From positions 1-58,811 of the forward strand of contig CAMDLP010000016.1 in NCBI GenBank assembly GCA_945901795.1: a stretch of DNA of 58,811 bases, in the 5' to 3' direction. Below are positions 25,492 through 33,870 of this stretch, piece after piece. This stretch comes from Akkermansia muciniphila (lineage in GTDB: Bacteria; Verrucomicrobiota; Verrucomicrobiia; Verrucomicrobiales; Akkermansiaceae). A program made the translations under genes and the position numbers. Each line of letters opens with the position of its first letter. Positions within the stretch are counted from its first letter, which is position 1. The notes beneath the pieces were generated by a model that was given only the letters and a program-made list of their open reading frames with translations, did not search any database and was not told the DNA's origin.

Positions 25492-27050
25492 ACTATTCCG
25501 CCCTATTCATGCAATTGCTACCGGAAGCCGTGCTGGTGATTACCGCGCTGGTCTTGCTGGGCGTGGCGGTGGCTTACGAGTCGAAAACCCTGAAGCCGTT
25601 GCCGGTCAATTCAGCCATCGGAATAGCCACCTGCGGAATCCTGCTAGCGACGGTGGCCTGGTGGTTCGCTCCGCCCGAAAGACTGAAGGGTGGCATCGAT
25701 ATCATCAGTGGAGCCCTCTTCCATTTGAAGCTGCCGGAGGTTAAAAGCGATTCATCGTTGATCGCGACCGACGGGCTGGCACGCCTGTTCAAGGGTTTGG
25801 TTCTGGGACTTGGCCTGTTGGCGGTGTTGCTGCCGCCCGCCCGCCGGGAAATCGCGCAGCCCGGCGAGTTCTACGCGCTGATGTTGTTCGCTCTCACCGG
25901 CCTGTTACTGACGACGGGCACCAACCATCTGCTGTTCCTGTTCGTTGCGCTGGAGCTGGCGAGTCTCTCGCTCTATCTGCTGGCCGGGTTTTCGCGCGGC
26001 GCGCGGGCTGCCGAGGCGTCGCTCAAGTATTTCCTGTTTGGCGGCGTCTCGGCCGCCTTCCTGCTGTTCGGGCTGAGCTTGATCTACGGCTTCTCTCATT
26101 CGGCGAGCTTGCAGGGCGTGGCGGTCGCGCTCGCCGCGGGTCCTCCATCTCCGTTGGCGATCGCCGGGCTGGTGATGGTGGTCGTGGGGCTGGGTTTCAA
26201 ACTTGCCGCCGCGCCTTTCCACTACTGGGCTCCGGATGTCTATCAGGGCGCTCCCGCGACCAGCGTCGCGCTGGTCGCCGCTGCGTCCAAGGCGGTGGGA
26301 CTGGTGGTGCTCGTCCGTTTCCTGATGATCGGTTTTCACGCCGCTTCCGGATCAGCCGCCTGGGGCGGAATGGTTGCCGGTTGGTCGTCGTGGCTGGCCG
26401 TGCTCGCGGCGGTTTCGATGGTTTTTGGAAACGTGCTGGCACTCGCCCAGACCAGCGTGCGACGCCTGCTGGCATACTCGGCGGTCGCCAATACCGGATA
26501 TCTGCTAGTGGCGCTGAGTGCGAACGGTGTGTCCGCCGCCGGGGCCGCGTTGTTTTATGTGGTCGTCTACGGATTGGCGACGCTCGGAGCGCTCGCCGTC
26601 GCCGCCTCCGTGGAGCGGGAGCGCGGAAATGATTCGCCCTCGGCATTCGCGGGACTCGTTCACCGTTCACCGTGGCAGGCGGTGGCGTTGATGGTTTTTA
26701 TGACTTCACTTGCCGGGATTCCGCCCTTGGCCGGGTTTGTCGGCAAGTTCGCCATGTTCAGTGCGGCCATGGCGGAATCCACCAAGAGCGGGACGCCCGG
26801 CTTGACGTGGTTGGTGGGTCTGGCCGCCATCATGAGCGCCATCTCGCTTTATTATTACCTCTCGGTTCTCAAACAAGCCTTCGTCAAGGAAGCACCGGAT
26901 GGAGAGGCGATTGCGGATTCCACCGTTTCACCTTCCCATCTGTTGGCGATCGCTCTGCCGGCGGTGGCGCTCGTGGTTCTCGGGCTTTTTCCCGCGCTGT
27001 TACTTGATCCGATCGCCCGGGCGGTGGCCGAATCGCTGGATCTGCGCTGA
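25488..27050 (+). CDS. nuoN: NADH-quinone oxidoreductase subunit N
   Basis: 520 aa if translation begins at GTG 25488, chosen because it overlaps the previous stop (GTGA) as elsewhere in the operon; ATG 25509 would shorten it by 7. Key residues: TM5 glutamate in VALELASLSLYLLAGF, TM7 lysine in GLGFKLAAAPFHYWAPDVY, and QGAPATSVALVAAASKAVG with the TM8 lysine. It is the pump nearest to NuoK/J. It is the last gene of the operon and is followed by a stem-loop. Confidence 0.95.
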   Translation: MNYSALFMQLLPEAVLVITALVLLGVAVAYESKTLKPLPVNSAIGIATCGILLATVAWWFAPPERLKGGIDIISGALFHLKLPEVKSDSSLIATDGLARLFKGLVLGLGLLAVLLPPARREIAQPGEFYALMLFALTGLLLTTGTNHLLFLFVALELASLSLYLLAGFSRGARAAEASLKYFLFGGVSAAFLLFGLSLIYGFSHSASLQGVAVALAAGPPSPLAIAGLVMVVVGLGFKLAAAPFHYWAPDVYQGAPATSVALVAAASKAVGLVVLVRFLMIGFHAASGSAAWGGMVAGWSSWLAVLAAVSMVFGNVLALAQTSVRRLLAYSAVANTGYLLVALSANGVSAAGAALFYVVVYGLATLGALAVAASVERERGNDSPSAFAGLVHRSPWQAVALMVFMTSLAGIPPLAGFVGKFAMFSAAMAESTKSGTPGLTWLVGLAAIMSAISLYYYLSVLKQAFVKEAPDGEAIADSTVSPSHLLAIALPAVALVVLGLFPALLLDPIARAVAESLDLR

Positions 27051-27058
27051 TTCGGGGT

Positions 27059-27080
27059 TGATCCGCCGCGGATCAGATTT
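27059..27080 (+). terminator. Possible terminator at the end of the nuo operon
   Basis: A 7-base perfect stem TGATCCG-CCG-CGGATCA (27059-27075) follows 8 bases after the nuoN stop, with GATTT after it. The T run is short, so the call is tentative. Confidence 0.35.
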
Positions 27081-27139
27081 ATTCCACGGGGTGGAACTTC
27101 ACGTTGCGCTGGTGGCAAGTTGCCTTCAAAGTGGCTGCG

Positions 27140-28027
27140 ATGAAAAAAGCAGCTATTGGATTTGTCGGAGTTGGAAGAATGGGGTCTAACATGGCCCGGC
27201 GTCTCGCGGATCTGGGATACCCGGTCGCGGCGGTTTATGACCACCATGAGGGGAGTGCCTCATCGCTTGCCGTCGAACTCGGCTGCCTGGCGGCCAAGAC
27301 ACTGCCCGAGGTCACTGCGGCGGCGGACGTCATCTTCACGGTCGTGACGGATGATGATTCGATGCGCACCATTCTGGAGGGCGACGAGTCCCTGCTCAAG
27401 GGCGCGGCGGGCAAGGTATTCATCCACTGCGCCACGGTAAGTCCGGCGGCGCATGAAGCTGCGGAAGCCGCGGCGGAAGCCGTCGGCGCCTCGACGCTCG
27501 CGGCGAGCATGGCGTCGAGCATCACCCAGGCGCGCCAGGGCACGCTCTATCTGATGGTCGGCGGCGAGCCCGCGGTTTTTGAGCGGATGGAGCCGCTGCT
27601 GCAGGATATTTCCAGCTCGCTGCGGCACGTCGGGCCGGTTGGAAACGCGGCGAGGATCAAAGCGCTGGTGAACATGGTCATGAACATCAATACCGCCGGG
27701 CTTGCCGAGGGCTTGGGGCTTGGCGCGGCGCTGGGACTGGACCTGCAGTTGCTCAAGGAGGTTTTCTCGCAGACCGGCGCGAACTCGCGGGTGCTGGAAA
27801 CCGATGGCGACGACATGATCACGCGCGAGCACGAATGTTATTTCTCCGCGGCACACGCGGCGAAGGACAGCGGCATCGCCAACGCCATGGCCGATGGTGC
27901 CGGGGTGATCGTCCCGCTGTCCCGGGCGACCGAGGTGCAGTACCGGAAAATGATCGACCTCGGGCTCGGAGAACTCGACAAGTCGGGGATCGCGGAACTC
28001 ACTTTCCCGGACCGTGCGAGGCACTAA
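27140..28027 (+). CDS. NAD(P)-dependent 3-hydroxyisobutyrate dehydrogenase-like oxidoreductase
   Basis: 295 aa from ATG 27140. The Rossmann motif GFVGVGRMGSNMARRLADLG opens the protein, and the family's catalytic lysine region follows in RIKALVNMVMNINTAGLAEG (lysine about 175). Relatives include 3-hydroxyisobutyrate, tartronate-semialdehyde and glyoxylate/succinic-semialdehyde reductases (GLYR). The substrate-binding DxSGG-like motif near 120 is altered (the region reads ASMASSITQARQG), so the substrate cannot be named. It is followed 11 bases later by a hydrolase gene, so the two may be co-expressed. Confidence 0.85.
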   Translation: MKKAAIGFVGVGRMGSNMARRLADLGYPVAAVYDHHEGSASSLAVELGCLAAKTLPEVTAAADVIFTVVTDDDSMRTILEGDESLLKGAAGKVFIHCATVSPAAHEAAEAAAEAVGASTLAASMASSITQARQGTLYLMVGGEPAVFERMEPLLQDISSSLRHVGPVGNAARIKALVNMVMNINTAGLAEGLGLGAALGLDLQLLKEVFSQTGANSRVLETDGDDMITREHECYFSAAHAAKDSGIANAMADGAGVIVPLSRATEVQYRKMIDLGLGELDKSGIAELTFPDRARH

Positions 28028-28038
28028 CTGATTTCAAC

Positions 28039-28770
28039 ATGATAACAGGAACAGAAATTCGAAACCGGTCGGGCGAGAGCCTCGACTACACGTTCCATCC
28101 GGGCAGCCGGGCGGATGCATTGGTGATTCTTGGCCACGGGGTGACGGGCAACAAAGACCGTCCGCATCTTGTCGCGCTGGCGGACGGCCTTGCAGCGCTT
28201 GGCTGGCCGTGCCTGCGAATTTCCTTCTCGGGAAACGGTGCGTCGGAAGGACGCTTCGGGGATTGCAGCATTACCAAGGAGATCGGCGACTTGCAGGCCG
28301 TGCTCGACGTGGTTCCTAACAATGTGAATGTCGCTTATGCGGGGCACAGCATGGGCGGTGCGGTCGGGGTGCTCACGGCGGCCCGGGACATCCGGATCCG
28401 GGCTTTGGTTTCACTGGCGGGAATGACCCGCACCGCCGCATTTGTGGAGCGCGAGTTTTCCGGAGTCACGCCGGACGCGGGCTTCATGTGGGAGGATGAA
28501 AATTTCCCGCTGTCGTCCACTTTTGTCGATGACCTGAAGTTGATCGACAACACCCTTGATGCGGCGGAGGCGGTGACCCAGTCGTGGTTGTTGATCCACG
28601 GCGATGCGGACGATCTCGTGCCGGTGCAGGACGGGCTCGACGCCTTTGCCGCCGCCACTTGCGAGAAGCAGTGGCTGGAAATCAGCGGGGCAGGGCATTC
28701 GTTTGACGAATCGAGCTACCCGCAGCTGGTGGAGGCGGTTGATGAATGGCTGCGGGGGGCGTTCGGTTGA
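28039..28770 (+). CDS. Alpha/beta hydrolase, serine-aminopeptidase-like
   Basis: 243 aa from ATG 28039. The oxyanion-hole region is VILGHGVTGNKDRP, the nucleophile lies in YAGHSMGGAVGVL (GxSxG, serine about 100), the acid region is IHGDADDLVPVQDG, and the histidine is in SGAGHSFDE. Cytosolic, with no signal peptide. The natural substrate is unknown. It is probably co-transcribed with the upstream dehydrogenase. Confidence 0.85.
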   Translation: MITGTEIRNRSGESLDYTFHPGSRADALVILGHGVTGNKDRPHLVALADGLAALGWPCLRISFSGNGASEGRFGDCSITKEIGDLQAVLDVVPNNVNVAYAGHSMGGAVGVLTAARDIRIRALVSLAGMTRTAAFVEREFSGVTPDAGFMWEDENFPLSSTFVDDLKLIDNTLDAAEAVTQSWLLIHGDADDLVPVQDGLDAFAAATCEKQWLEISGAGHSFDESSYPQLVEAVDEWLRGAFG

Positions 28771-28773
28771 GGT

Positions 28774-28970
28774 TCAGACATCCTGATCCGGTTCTCGCGA
28801 CTCTCGGGTATTTGATGATCCAATCGGAAAATGATTTGGCACATACACGCACAAGCCATCCACAATGAATGTCGCGGCCGCGACATTCATTGTGGCGCGT
28901 TATCGTATCGGCTGCGTGTTTCACTTGCTGAATGCACCAAATCATTTTCCGCCTGGATCAGGATGTCTGA
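28774..28970. repeat. Nested palindromic element around a 36-base perfect palindrome
   Basis: Three pairs of arms are nested on one centre. The outer pair is 28774-28789 with 28955-28970 (16 bases, perfect). The middle pair is 28825-28839 with 28937-28951 (15 bases, perfect). The core is 28860-28895, a 36-base perfect palindrome with GCGGCCGC at its centre. Between the arms the sequence is partly but not perfectly complementary. It has no coding potential and fills almost the whole gap between the hydrolase gene and trmD. This looks like a MITE-like or REP-like element, or a structured regulatory RNA; copies could not be searched. Confidence 0.75.
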
Positions 28971-29032
28971 GGTTTTTGATTTCACGGCGCAAGAGGGTTG
29001 AGCCGGCGCGCGGTGCTAGCTAGGGTTGCGGC

Positions 29033-29728
29033 ATGCGGATTGATATCGTGACGTTATTCCCCGAGGTGGCGCTGGCTCCGCTGAGTGATTCGATCATCCA
29101 GCGGGCGCGCGCGGCGGGAATCGTGGAGGTGATCGGGCATCAATTGCGGGACTGGTCGGAGGACAAGCACCGGCGGGTGGATGACTCGCCGTGCGGCGGC
29201 GGGCAGGGGATGTTGCTCAAGCCGGAGCCGTTGTTCGCGGCGGTGGAGGCGCTGCGCGGGCCGGCGACGCGGGTGATTTTGATGACGCCGCAGGGTAAGC
29301 CGTTCAAGCAGGCGGTGGCGCGGGAACTGGCGGCTGCGGAACATTTGTTGATCCTCTGCGGGCACTACGAGGGGGTGGACCAGCGGGTGATCGAGGCGCT
29401 GGTGGATGAGGAGATCTCCATCGGTGACTATATTTTGACTAACGGCGCGCTGGCGGCGGCGGTGTTGTGCGACGCGGTGATCCGTTTGCTGCCCGGAGCG
29501 CTGGGCGACGAGCGCTCGCCGGTGGACGAGTCGTTTTCCGATCCGAATTTGCTGGAAGCCCCGGCCTACACGCGGCCGATCGAGTTCCGTGGGATGGTAG
29601 TGCCAGAGGTGCTGATCTCGGGTCATCACGGGAAAATCTCGGCGTGGAAGGAGGCGCAGGCGCTGGAGCGGACGCGGCGGAACCGGCCGGATTTATTGGA
29701 ATCTCCGCGGGCGGACAGTGAAATTTGA
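29033..29728 (+). CDS. trmD: tRNA (guanine-N1)-methyltransferase
   Basis: 231 aa, the usual length. The start MRIDIVTLFPEV, the RVDDSPCGGGQGM loop, the SAM-knot region LLILCGHYEGVDQRVIE and SIGDYILTNGALAA with its catalytic aspartate-containing segment are all present. TrmD methylates G37 of tRNAs reading CNN codons and prevents +1 frameshifting. The usual operon partners rpsP, rimM and rplS are not adjacent. A GNAT gene follows closely. Confidence 0.95.
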   Translation: MRIDIVTLFPEVALAPLSDSIIQRARAAGIVEVIGHQLRDWSEDKHRRVDDSPCGGGQGMLLKPEPLFAAVEALRGPATRVILMTPQGKPFKQAVARELAAAEHLLILCGHYEGVDQRVIEALVDEEISIGDYILTNGALAAAVLCDAVIRLLPGALGDERSPVDESFSDPNLLEAPAYTRPIEFRGMVVPEVLISGHHGKISAWKEAQALERTRRNRPDLLESPRADSEI

Positions 29729-29790
29729 AATGGAGGGAGAATTTCGTTTTCCGATTCCAAATTCATGCCAGACTCATTTTCGTGAAAACA

Positions 29791-30276
29791 ATGACGGACG
29801 CGGCATCGGAGAATCTAGACGAAGATCGCCCGCGCGTGGAGCCGGCCACGATCGAGGATTTGCCGGCGTTGACCGAGTTGGTGATGAATCTTTTCGATTT
29901 GTCGGGCGACTTCTCGCCGGATCGCGCGGTGCAGGAGCGCGGCTTGCAGTTAGTCCTCGAACAGCCGAACCGCGGCCGGATCTTCGTGGTGCGCAACCAG
30001 CACCAGATATTCGGGATGGTGAATTTGTTGTTCACCATTTCCACGGCCTGCGGCGGGTTTGTGATCCTGATGGAGGACGTGGTGATCCACCCCAACCACC
30101 GTGGCCAGGGCTACGGCACGATGCTGGTGGACTACGTAGTGGATTTCGCCAAGAAGAAGCACTTCAAGCGCATCACATTGCTAACGGACCGGATCAGCGC
30201 GGAGTCGCAGGAGTTTTTCAAGAAGCAGGGCTTCGATTATTCCAGCATGATCCCGATGCGGAAAATCATCGACTGA
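29791..30276 (+). CDS. GNAT-family N-acetyltransferase
   Basis: 161 aa from ATG 29791; a TTG at 29725 would give 183 aa but adds sequence unlike the family. The acetyl-CoA site is VVIHPNHRGQGYGTMLVDYV (motif A, RGQGYG), and the end FFKKQGFDYSSM is motif B. Cytosolic. The substrate is unknown. It lies 62 bases after trmD on the same strand and is convergent with der. Confidence 0.85.
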   Translation: MTDAASENLDEDRPRVEPATIEDLPALTELVMNLFDLSGDFSPDRAVQERGLQLVLEQPNRGRIFVVRNQHQIFGMVNLLFTISTACGGFVILMEDVVIHPNHRGQGYGTMLVDYVVDFAKKKHFKRITLLTDRISAESQEFFKKQGFDYSSMIPMRKIID

Positions 30277-30292
30277 CGGCGGGCTTGGAGGA

Positions 30293-31690
30293 TCAATGCC
30301 CCTGCGGTTTTTGTCGAGGCTCCCACTCTTTTCGGGAACGCGAGCGTACGGATAGAACGACGGGGATGCCGGGAGCGGGGTGGGCGGCGCGGTAGCGGTT
30401 GACGATGTAGGACTCGTAACTGGTGGCCATGAGCCGCTTGTCGTTGACGAAGAGCACGATGGTCGGGACCGGGATGACGCTGTATTTCTCCTCCACGGCG
30501 GCGGTGGCGTAGTAAAGCTTGAGGCGCTTGTTGAGCTTCTTGTCGATCGGCGGCGGGGTGGCCACGAAGGCACCTTGCAGGATGCGGTTGAGCTGGCCGG
30601 TGCCGGGGATGTTCTGCGCGCCTTTTTTAATTTTGAGCGCTTCCTTGAGCACGTGATCCACGGAGCCGCCGGTTTTCGCCGAGCAGGCGACGAAGGGGGC
30701 GTAGTGGAGGAAGAAGAGTTCCTTGCGGACGTGTTCGGTGGCTTCTTCGAGCCGCGCGGTGCGGTTGGCTCCGGGGTGGAAGAGGTCGAACTTGTTGAGC
30801 ACGATCAGGCAGGGTTTTTTCTCCTCCATGATCAACTGGGCGATCTTACGGTCCATCGAGGTGATCCCTGCTGCTAGGTCGATGACGAGCACGCAGAGGT
30901 CGGCGCGGCGGACGGCTTTCTCGGTGCGCATCGCGGAGAAGACCTCGACGGAGTTGTCGCGCTTGGCCCGCGGGCGGAGGCCGGCGGTGTCGATGAGGGT
31001 GAATTTCTCGCCCTCGAAAGTGTAGGGGAGATCGACCGCGTCGCGGGTGGTGCCGGCGATTTCGGAGACGATGGTGCGCTCGTCGTGGAGGATGGCGTTG
31101 ACCAGCGAGGACTTGCCGGCGTTGGGCTTGCCGACGATGGCGAGCTTGATGCCGACGGCTTCGGCGACTTCGGCCTCGGCCTCGGTTTCCGAAACGAGAG
31201 GGGCGATGACGGCGTCGATTTCATCGCAGAGAACGCCGAAATTCCGGCCGTGCTCGGCGGAGACGAAGACGCTGTTGCCAAGACCGAGGCGGGTGAAATC
31301 GGAGTGGGAATTCTCGTGCTTGTCGTCGTCCACCTTGTTGATGACGAGCAGCACGGGAGGCTTGGCCTTGCGGAGTTTTTGCGCGAGCGCTTGATCGACC
31401 GCGGTGAGGCCGGCGTGGGCATCGACCACGAACAGGATCAAATCCGCGGTTTGCATCGCGATGTCCGCCTCGATGGAGACCTGTTCGTCGAAGCCGTCCT
31501 CGATCCCGCCGCCGATGCCGCCGGTGTCGATGAGCGTGCAGGCGACCTGGGTGGCCTTGGAAGGCGCGGCGATGCGATCGCGGGTGACGCCCGGTTGGTC
31601 GTGGACAATGGCGATCTTCCGCCCGGCAAGGCGGTTAAAAAGAGCGGACTTCCCGACATTCGGGCGTCCGACGATGGCAACAGTAGGCAT
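30293..31690 (-). CDS. der: GTPase Der (EngA), ribosome assembly
   Basis: 465 aa with two GTPase domains. G1 motifs are GRPNVGKSALF (about 8-18) and GKPNAGKSSLV (about 187-197), G3 motifs DTGG and DTAG, and G4 motifs NKVD and NKFD. A C-terminal KH-like domain follows (LYYATAAVEEKYSVIPVPTI). Der is essential for 50S subunit maturation. It has its own neighbourhood, convergent with the GNAT gene, and the tRNA-Asp terminator lies upstream on the same strand. Confidence 0.95.
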   Translation of the reverse strand: MPTVAIVGRPNVGKSALFNRLAGRKIAIVHDQPGVTRDRIAAPSKATQVACTLIDTGGIGGGIEDGFDEQVSIEADIAMQTADLILFVVDAHAGLTAVDQALAQKLRKAKPPVLLVINKVDDDKHENSHSDFTRLGLGNSVFVSAEHGRNFGVLCDEIDAVIAPLVSETEAEAEVAEAVGIKLAIVGKPNAGKSSLVNAILHDERTIVSEIAGTTRDAVDLPYTFEGEKFTLIDTAGLRPRAKRDNSVEVFSAMRTEKAVRRADLCVLVIDLAAGITSMDRKIAQLIMEEKKPCLIVLNKFDLFHPGANRTARLEEATEHVRKELFFLHYAPFVACSAKTGGSVDHVLKEALKIKKGAQNIPGTGQLNRILQGAFVATPPPIDKKLNKRLKLYYATAAVEEKYSVIPVPTIVLFVNDKRLMATSYESYIVNRYRAAHPAPGIPVVLSVRSRSRKEWEPRQKPQGH

Positions 31691-31792
31691 GGCGGAGGGA
31701 TGTAGGGGCAGAACGAAGCAAAGGCAAGGTCGGAGGTTTTTTTCCGAAATGGCGCTTCAAATGTCCCCGGCGCGGCGGAGTTCGTCGTTATA

Positions 31793-31821
31793 GAAAAACC
31801 CCGCCTTTGCAGGCGGGGTTG
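31793..31821 (-). terminator. Rho-independent terminator of tRNA-Asp
   Basis: Read on the minus strand, a 10-base stem (AACCCCGCCT/AGGCGGGGTT, loop GCAA) is followed directly by TTTTTCTA. It begins about 20 bases after the 3' end of tRNA-Asp. Stem strength and T tail make this the clearest terminator in the window. Confidence 0.85.
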
Positions 31822-31839
31822 ATTTTACCGAACGGGAGA

Positions 31840-31916
31840 TGGCGGAGCGGACGGGACTCGAACCCGCGACCTCCAACGTGACAGGCTGGCGCTCTAACCA
31901 ACTGAGCTACCGCTCC
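31840..31916 (-). tRNA. tRNA-Asp (anticodon GTC)
   Basis: 77 bases on the minus strand including an encoded CCA. The acceptor stem GGAGCGG pairs with CCGCTCC. The D-arm region TAGCTCAGTTGGTTAGAGC, the anticodon loop CTGTCAC with GTC, and the T-loop GGTTCGAGTCC are all regular. Upstream, a hairpin GTCCCGC/GCGGGAC lies in the leader, and TTGCGC with TAGCGT 17 bases later is a possible promoter. Confidence 0.97.
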
Positions 31917-32013
31917 ATGTCCCGCTCGGGTGCGGGACGCTATTTAGCCGACCCTGACTGCGCAATCTCTTTTTTAAGCTTTTCTGATTTTTTTGCCGCA
32001 GCCTTTTGAAGGC

Positions 32014-32940
32014 TCAAGAAAGCGCCTCGACCGCGGCTTCCAACGATGCGAGATCCTCTACGGAATGGACGGTGACGTCCTTGTCGATCTTCGAGACGAG
32101 ACCGGCGATCACCTTGCCGGGGCCAAGTTCGAGGAAGGTGCGGTGGCCTCGGGAGATGAGCAGTTGGATGGATTCCGTCCAGCGGACGGAGCCGGTGACT
32201 TGCTTTTCCAGCATGCTGCGGATCTCCGCGACGTCCGATACGAGGGAGGCTCCGAAATTACAAACGACGGGCAGGGCGGGGGACTCGAAGGAAACCGTGG
32301 CGAGCTCGGCGGACAGCTTGTTCTGGGCGCTTTGCATCAGCCGCGAGTGATAGGCGCCGGCGACGTTGAGTTTGATGGCGCGGCGGATGCCGAAATCCTT
32401 GGCTTGGGCGATGGCGGCATCGATCCCGGAGGCGGTGCCGGAAAGCACGATCTGGCCGGGCGCGTTGAGATTGGCGACATCCACATTGGCCGCGGCGGCG
32501 AGCGCGCGGACCTGGGCTTCCTCGCCGCCGATGAGCGCGGCCATCGCGCCCTCGGTCGCTTTGCAGGCTTCCTCCATGAATTCCCCACGGCGGGCGACGA
32601 GGCGCAGACCGTCTTCGAATGAAAATGTCCCGGCGGCGGCGTGGGCGGTGAATTCCCCGAGGGAAAGCCCAGCGGCGGCGACCGGCACGAGATCCGGCAG
32701 TCGCTCGCGGATCAAGGCGAGCGCCATCAGGCCATGGAGATATAAAGCGGGCTGGCAGCGTGAGGTCCGGGTCAGCTCCACATCGGGGCCGTCGAACATG
32801 ATGTCCGAGAGGGGAAAGCCGAGGGCTTTGTCGGCGTGCACGGCCATGCTGCGGGCGGTGGCGGAGTTTTCCACCCAGTCTTTACCCATGCCCGTTTTCT
32901 GGGCGCCTTGTCCGGAGAATAAGAGAACGATTTGGCTCAT
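32014..32940 (-). CDS. fabD: Malonyl-CoA:ACP transacylase
   Basis: 308 aa. It begins MSQIVLLFSGQGAQKTGMGK; the nucleophile motif is AAGLSLGEFTAHAAAG (serine about 91, with leucine before it where many species have histidine). The catalytic histidine lies in VAGAYHSRLMQ (about 200) and the GHRTFLELGPGKV segment closes the domain. It loads malonyl groups onto ACP for fatty-acid synthesis. It stands alone here: no other fab genes are near. Confidence 0.93.
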   Translation of the reverse strand: MSQIVLLFSGQGAQKTGMGKDWVENSATARSMAVHADKALGFPLSDIMFDGPDVELTRTSRCQPALYLHGLMALALIRERLPDLVPVAAAGLSLGEFTAHAAAGTFSFEDGLRLVARRGEFMEEACKATEGAMAALIGGEEAQVRALAAAANVDVANLNAPGQIVLSGTASGIDAAIAQAKDFGIRRAIKLNVAGAYHSRLMQSAQNKLSAELATVSFESPALPVVCNFGASLVSDVAEIRSMLEKQVTGSVRWTESIQLLISRGHRTFLELGPGKVIAGLVSKIDKDVTVHSVEDLASLEAAVEALS

Positions 32941-33055
32941 GTCGGGCGAGGTTTAGTGAAATCCAAGCGGCGAGGAAAGGGGAAATACCCGCGTGCGGCA
33001 CGTCATCTCAACTTGTGGATTCCTGCGATCCGGTGGATCATGGCGCGTCATTGCC

Positions 33056-33870
33056 ATGTTACGTTTTTTCCATCTCCTTTTTCCCGTTCTAGCGGCGCTG
33101 GCGCTTCTCCCGTCCTGCCAGACGCTCCATTTCTACGGCCAGGCCATCAGCGGGCAGTTGGAAATTTCTAGGAAAAGCCGGCCTAACGATGAGGTCCGCG
33201 CCGACCCCGCAAGCCGGCCCGCCCTGCGCAGCCAGCTTGCGGCGGTGGAGGAAATCCGCCGCTTCGCCAGCGACCATCTCTCGCTCCCGGGCGATACCAG
33301 CTACGGCAAATACGCCGATCTCGGGCGCCAGCACGTCGTCTGGGTGCTTTACGCCGCACCCGAATTCTCCCTGAAAGCGAGAACCTGGCATTCCACGAAC
33401 TCACCCATCGCAAGGTCTTCCACCGGGGCGACACGGTCTTCAATGAATCGCTCGCCAACGTCGTCGCCGAGGAGGGCGTCAAGCGCTGGCTGCGTCATGA
33501 GGGCCGCCACGTGGATTTGAGGAACTACGAACAACGTCTGGTCCGGCGCCGCGAGTTCTATCGGGAAATCGACCGCTCCCGCTGGAACCTCGAAAAACTT
33601 TACGCTTCCGGCCAAGCCTCGCCCGCCATGCGAGAGAAAAAAGTAGCGATCCTCGCAAACCTGCGCGATCAGTTCCGTAATCTTCAACGCCGCTGGGGTG
33701 GACGCGGACTCGAACCCTGGCTCGTCGAGGACATCAACAACGGTCACATCGTCTCGCTTAAAATCTACGCCGCGCACATGCCGGCCTTCGAAAACCTACT
33801 CCAGCAGTGTGGTGGAAATCTCGAGCTCTTTTTCAAAAAGGCCGATCACCTCAAACTCCCCAAAAAATGA
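33056..33870 (+). pseudogene. COG4324-like predicted aminopeptidase, internal deletion with frameshift
   Basis: The 5' part (from ATG 33056, one frame) encodes a lipoprotein-like start (MLRFFHLLFPVLAALALLPS then C), HFYGQAISGQLEISRKSRP and YGKYADLGRQHVVWVLYAAP. The 3' part, in another frame from about 33379, encodes AFHELTHRKVFHRGDTVFNE with the zinc motif HELTH, then VAEEGVKRWLRHEGR and, to the end, WGGRGLEPWLVEDINNGHI. Full-length relatives have about 65 more residues between these parts (a CVAYRGYF segment and what follows). So about 200 bases have been lost at about 33385-33391, changing the frame. The stop overlaps the fumC ATG (ATGA), a relic of coupling. Confidence 0.8.
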
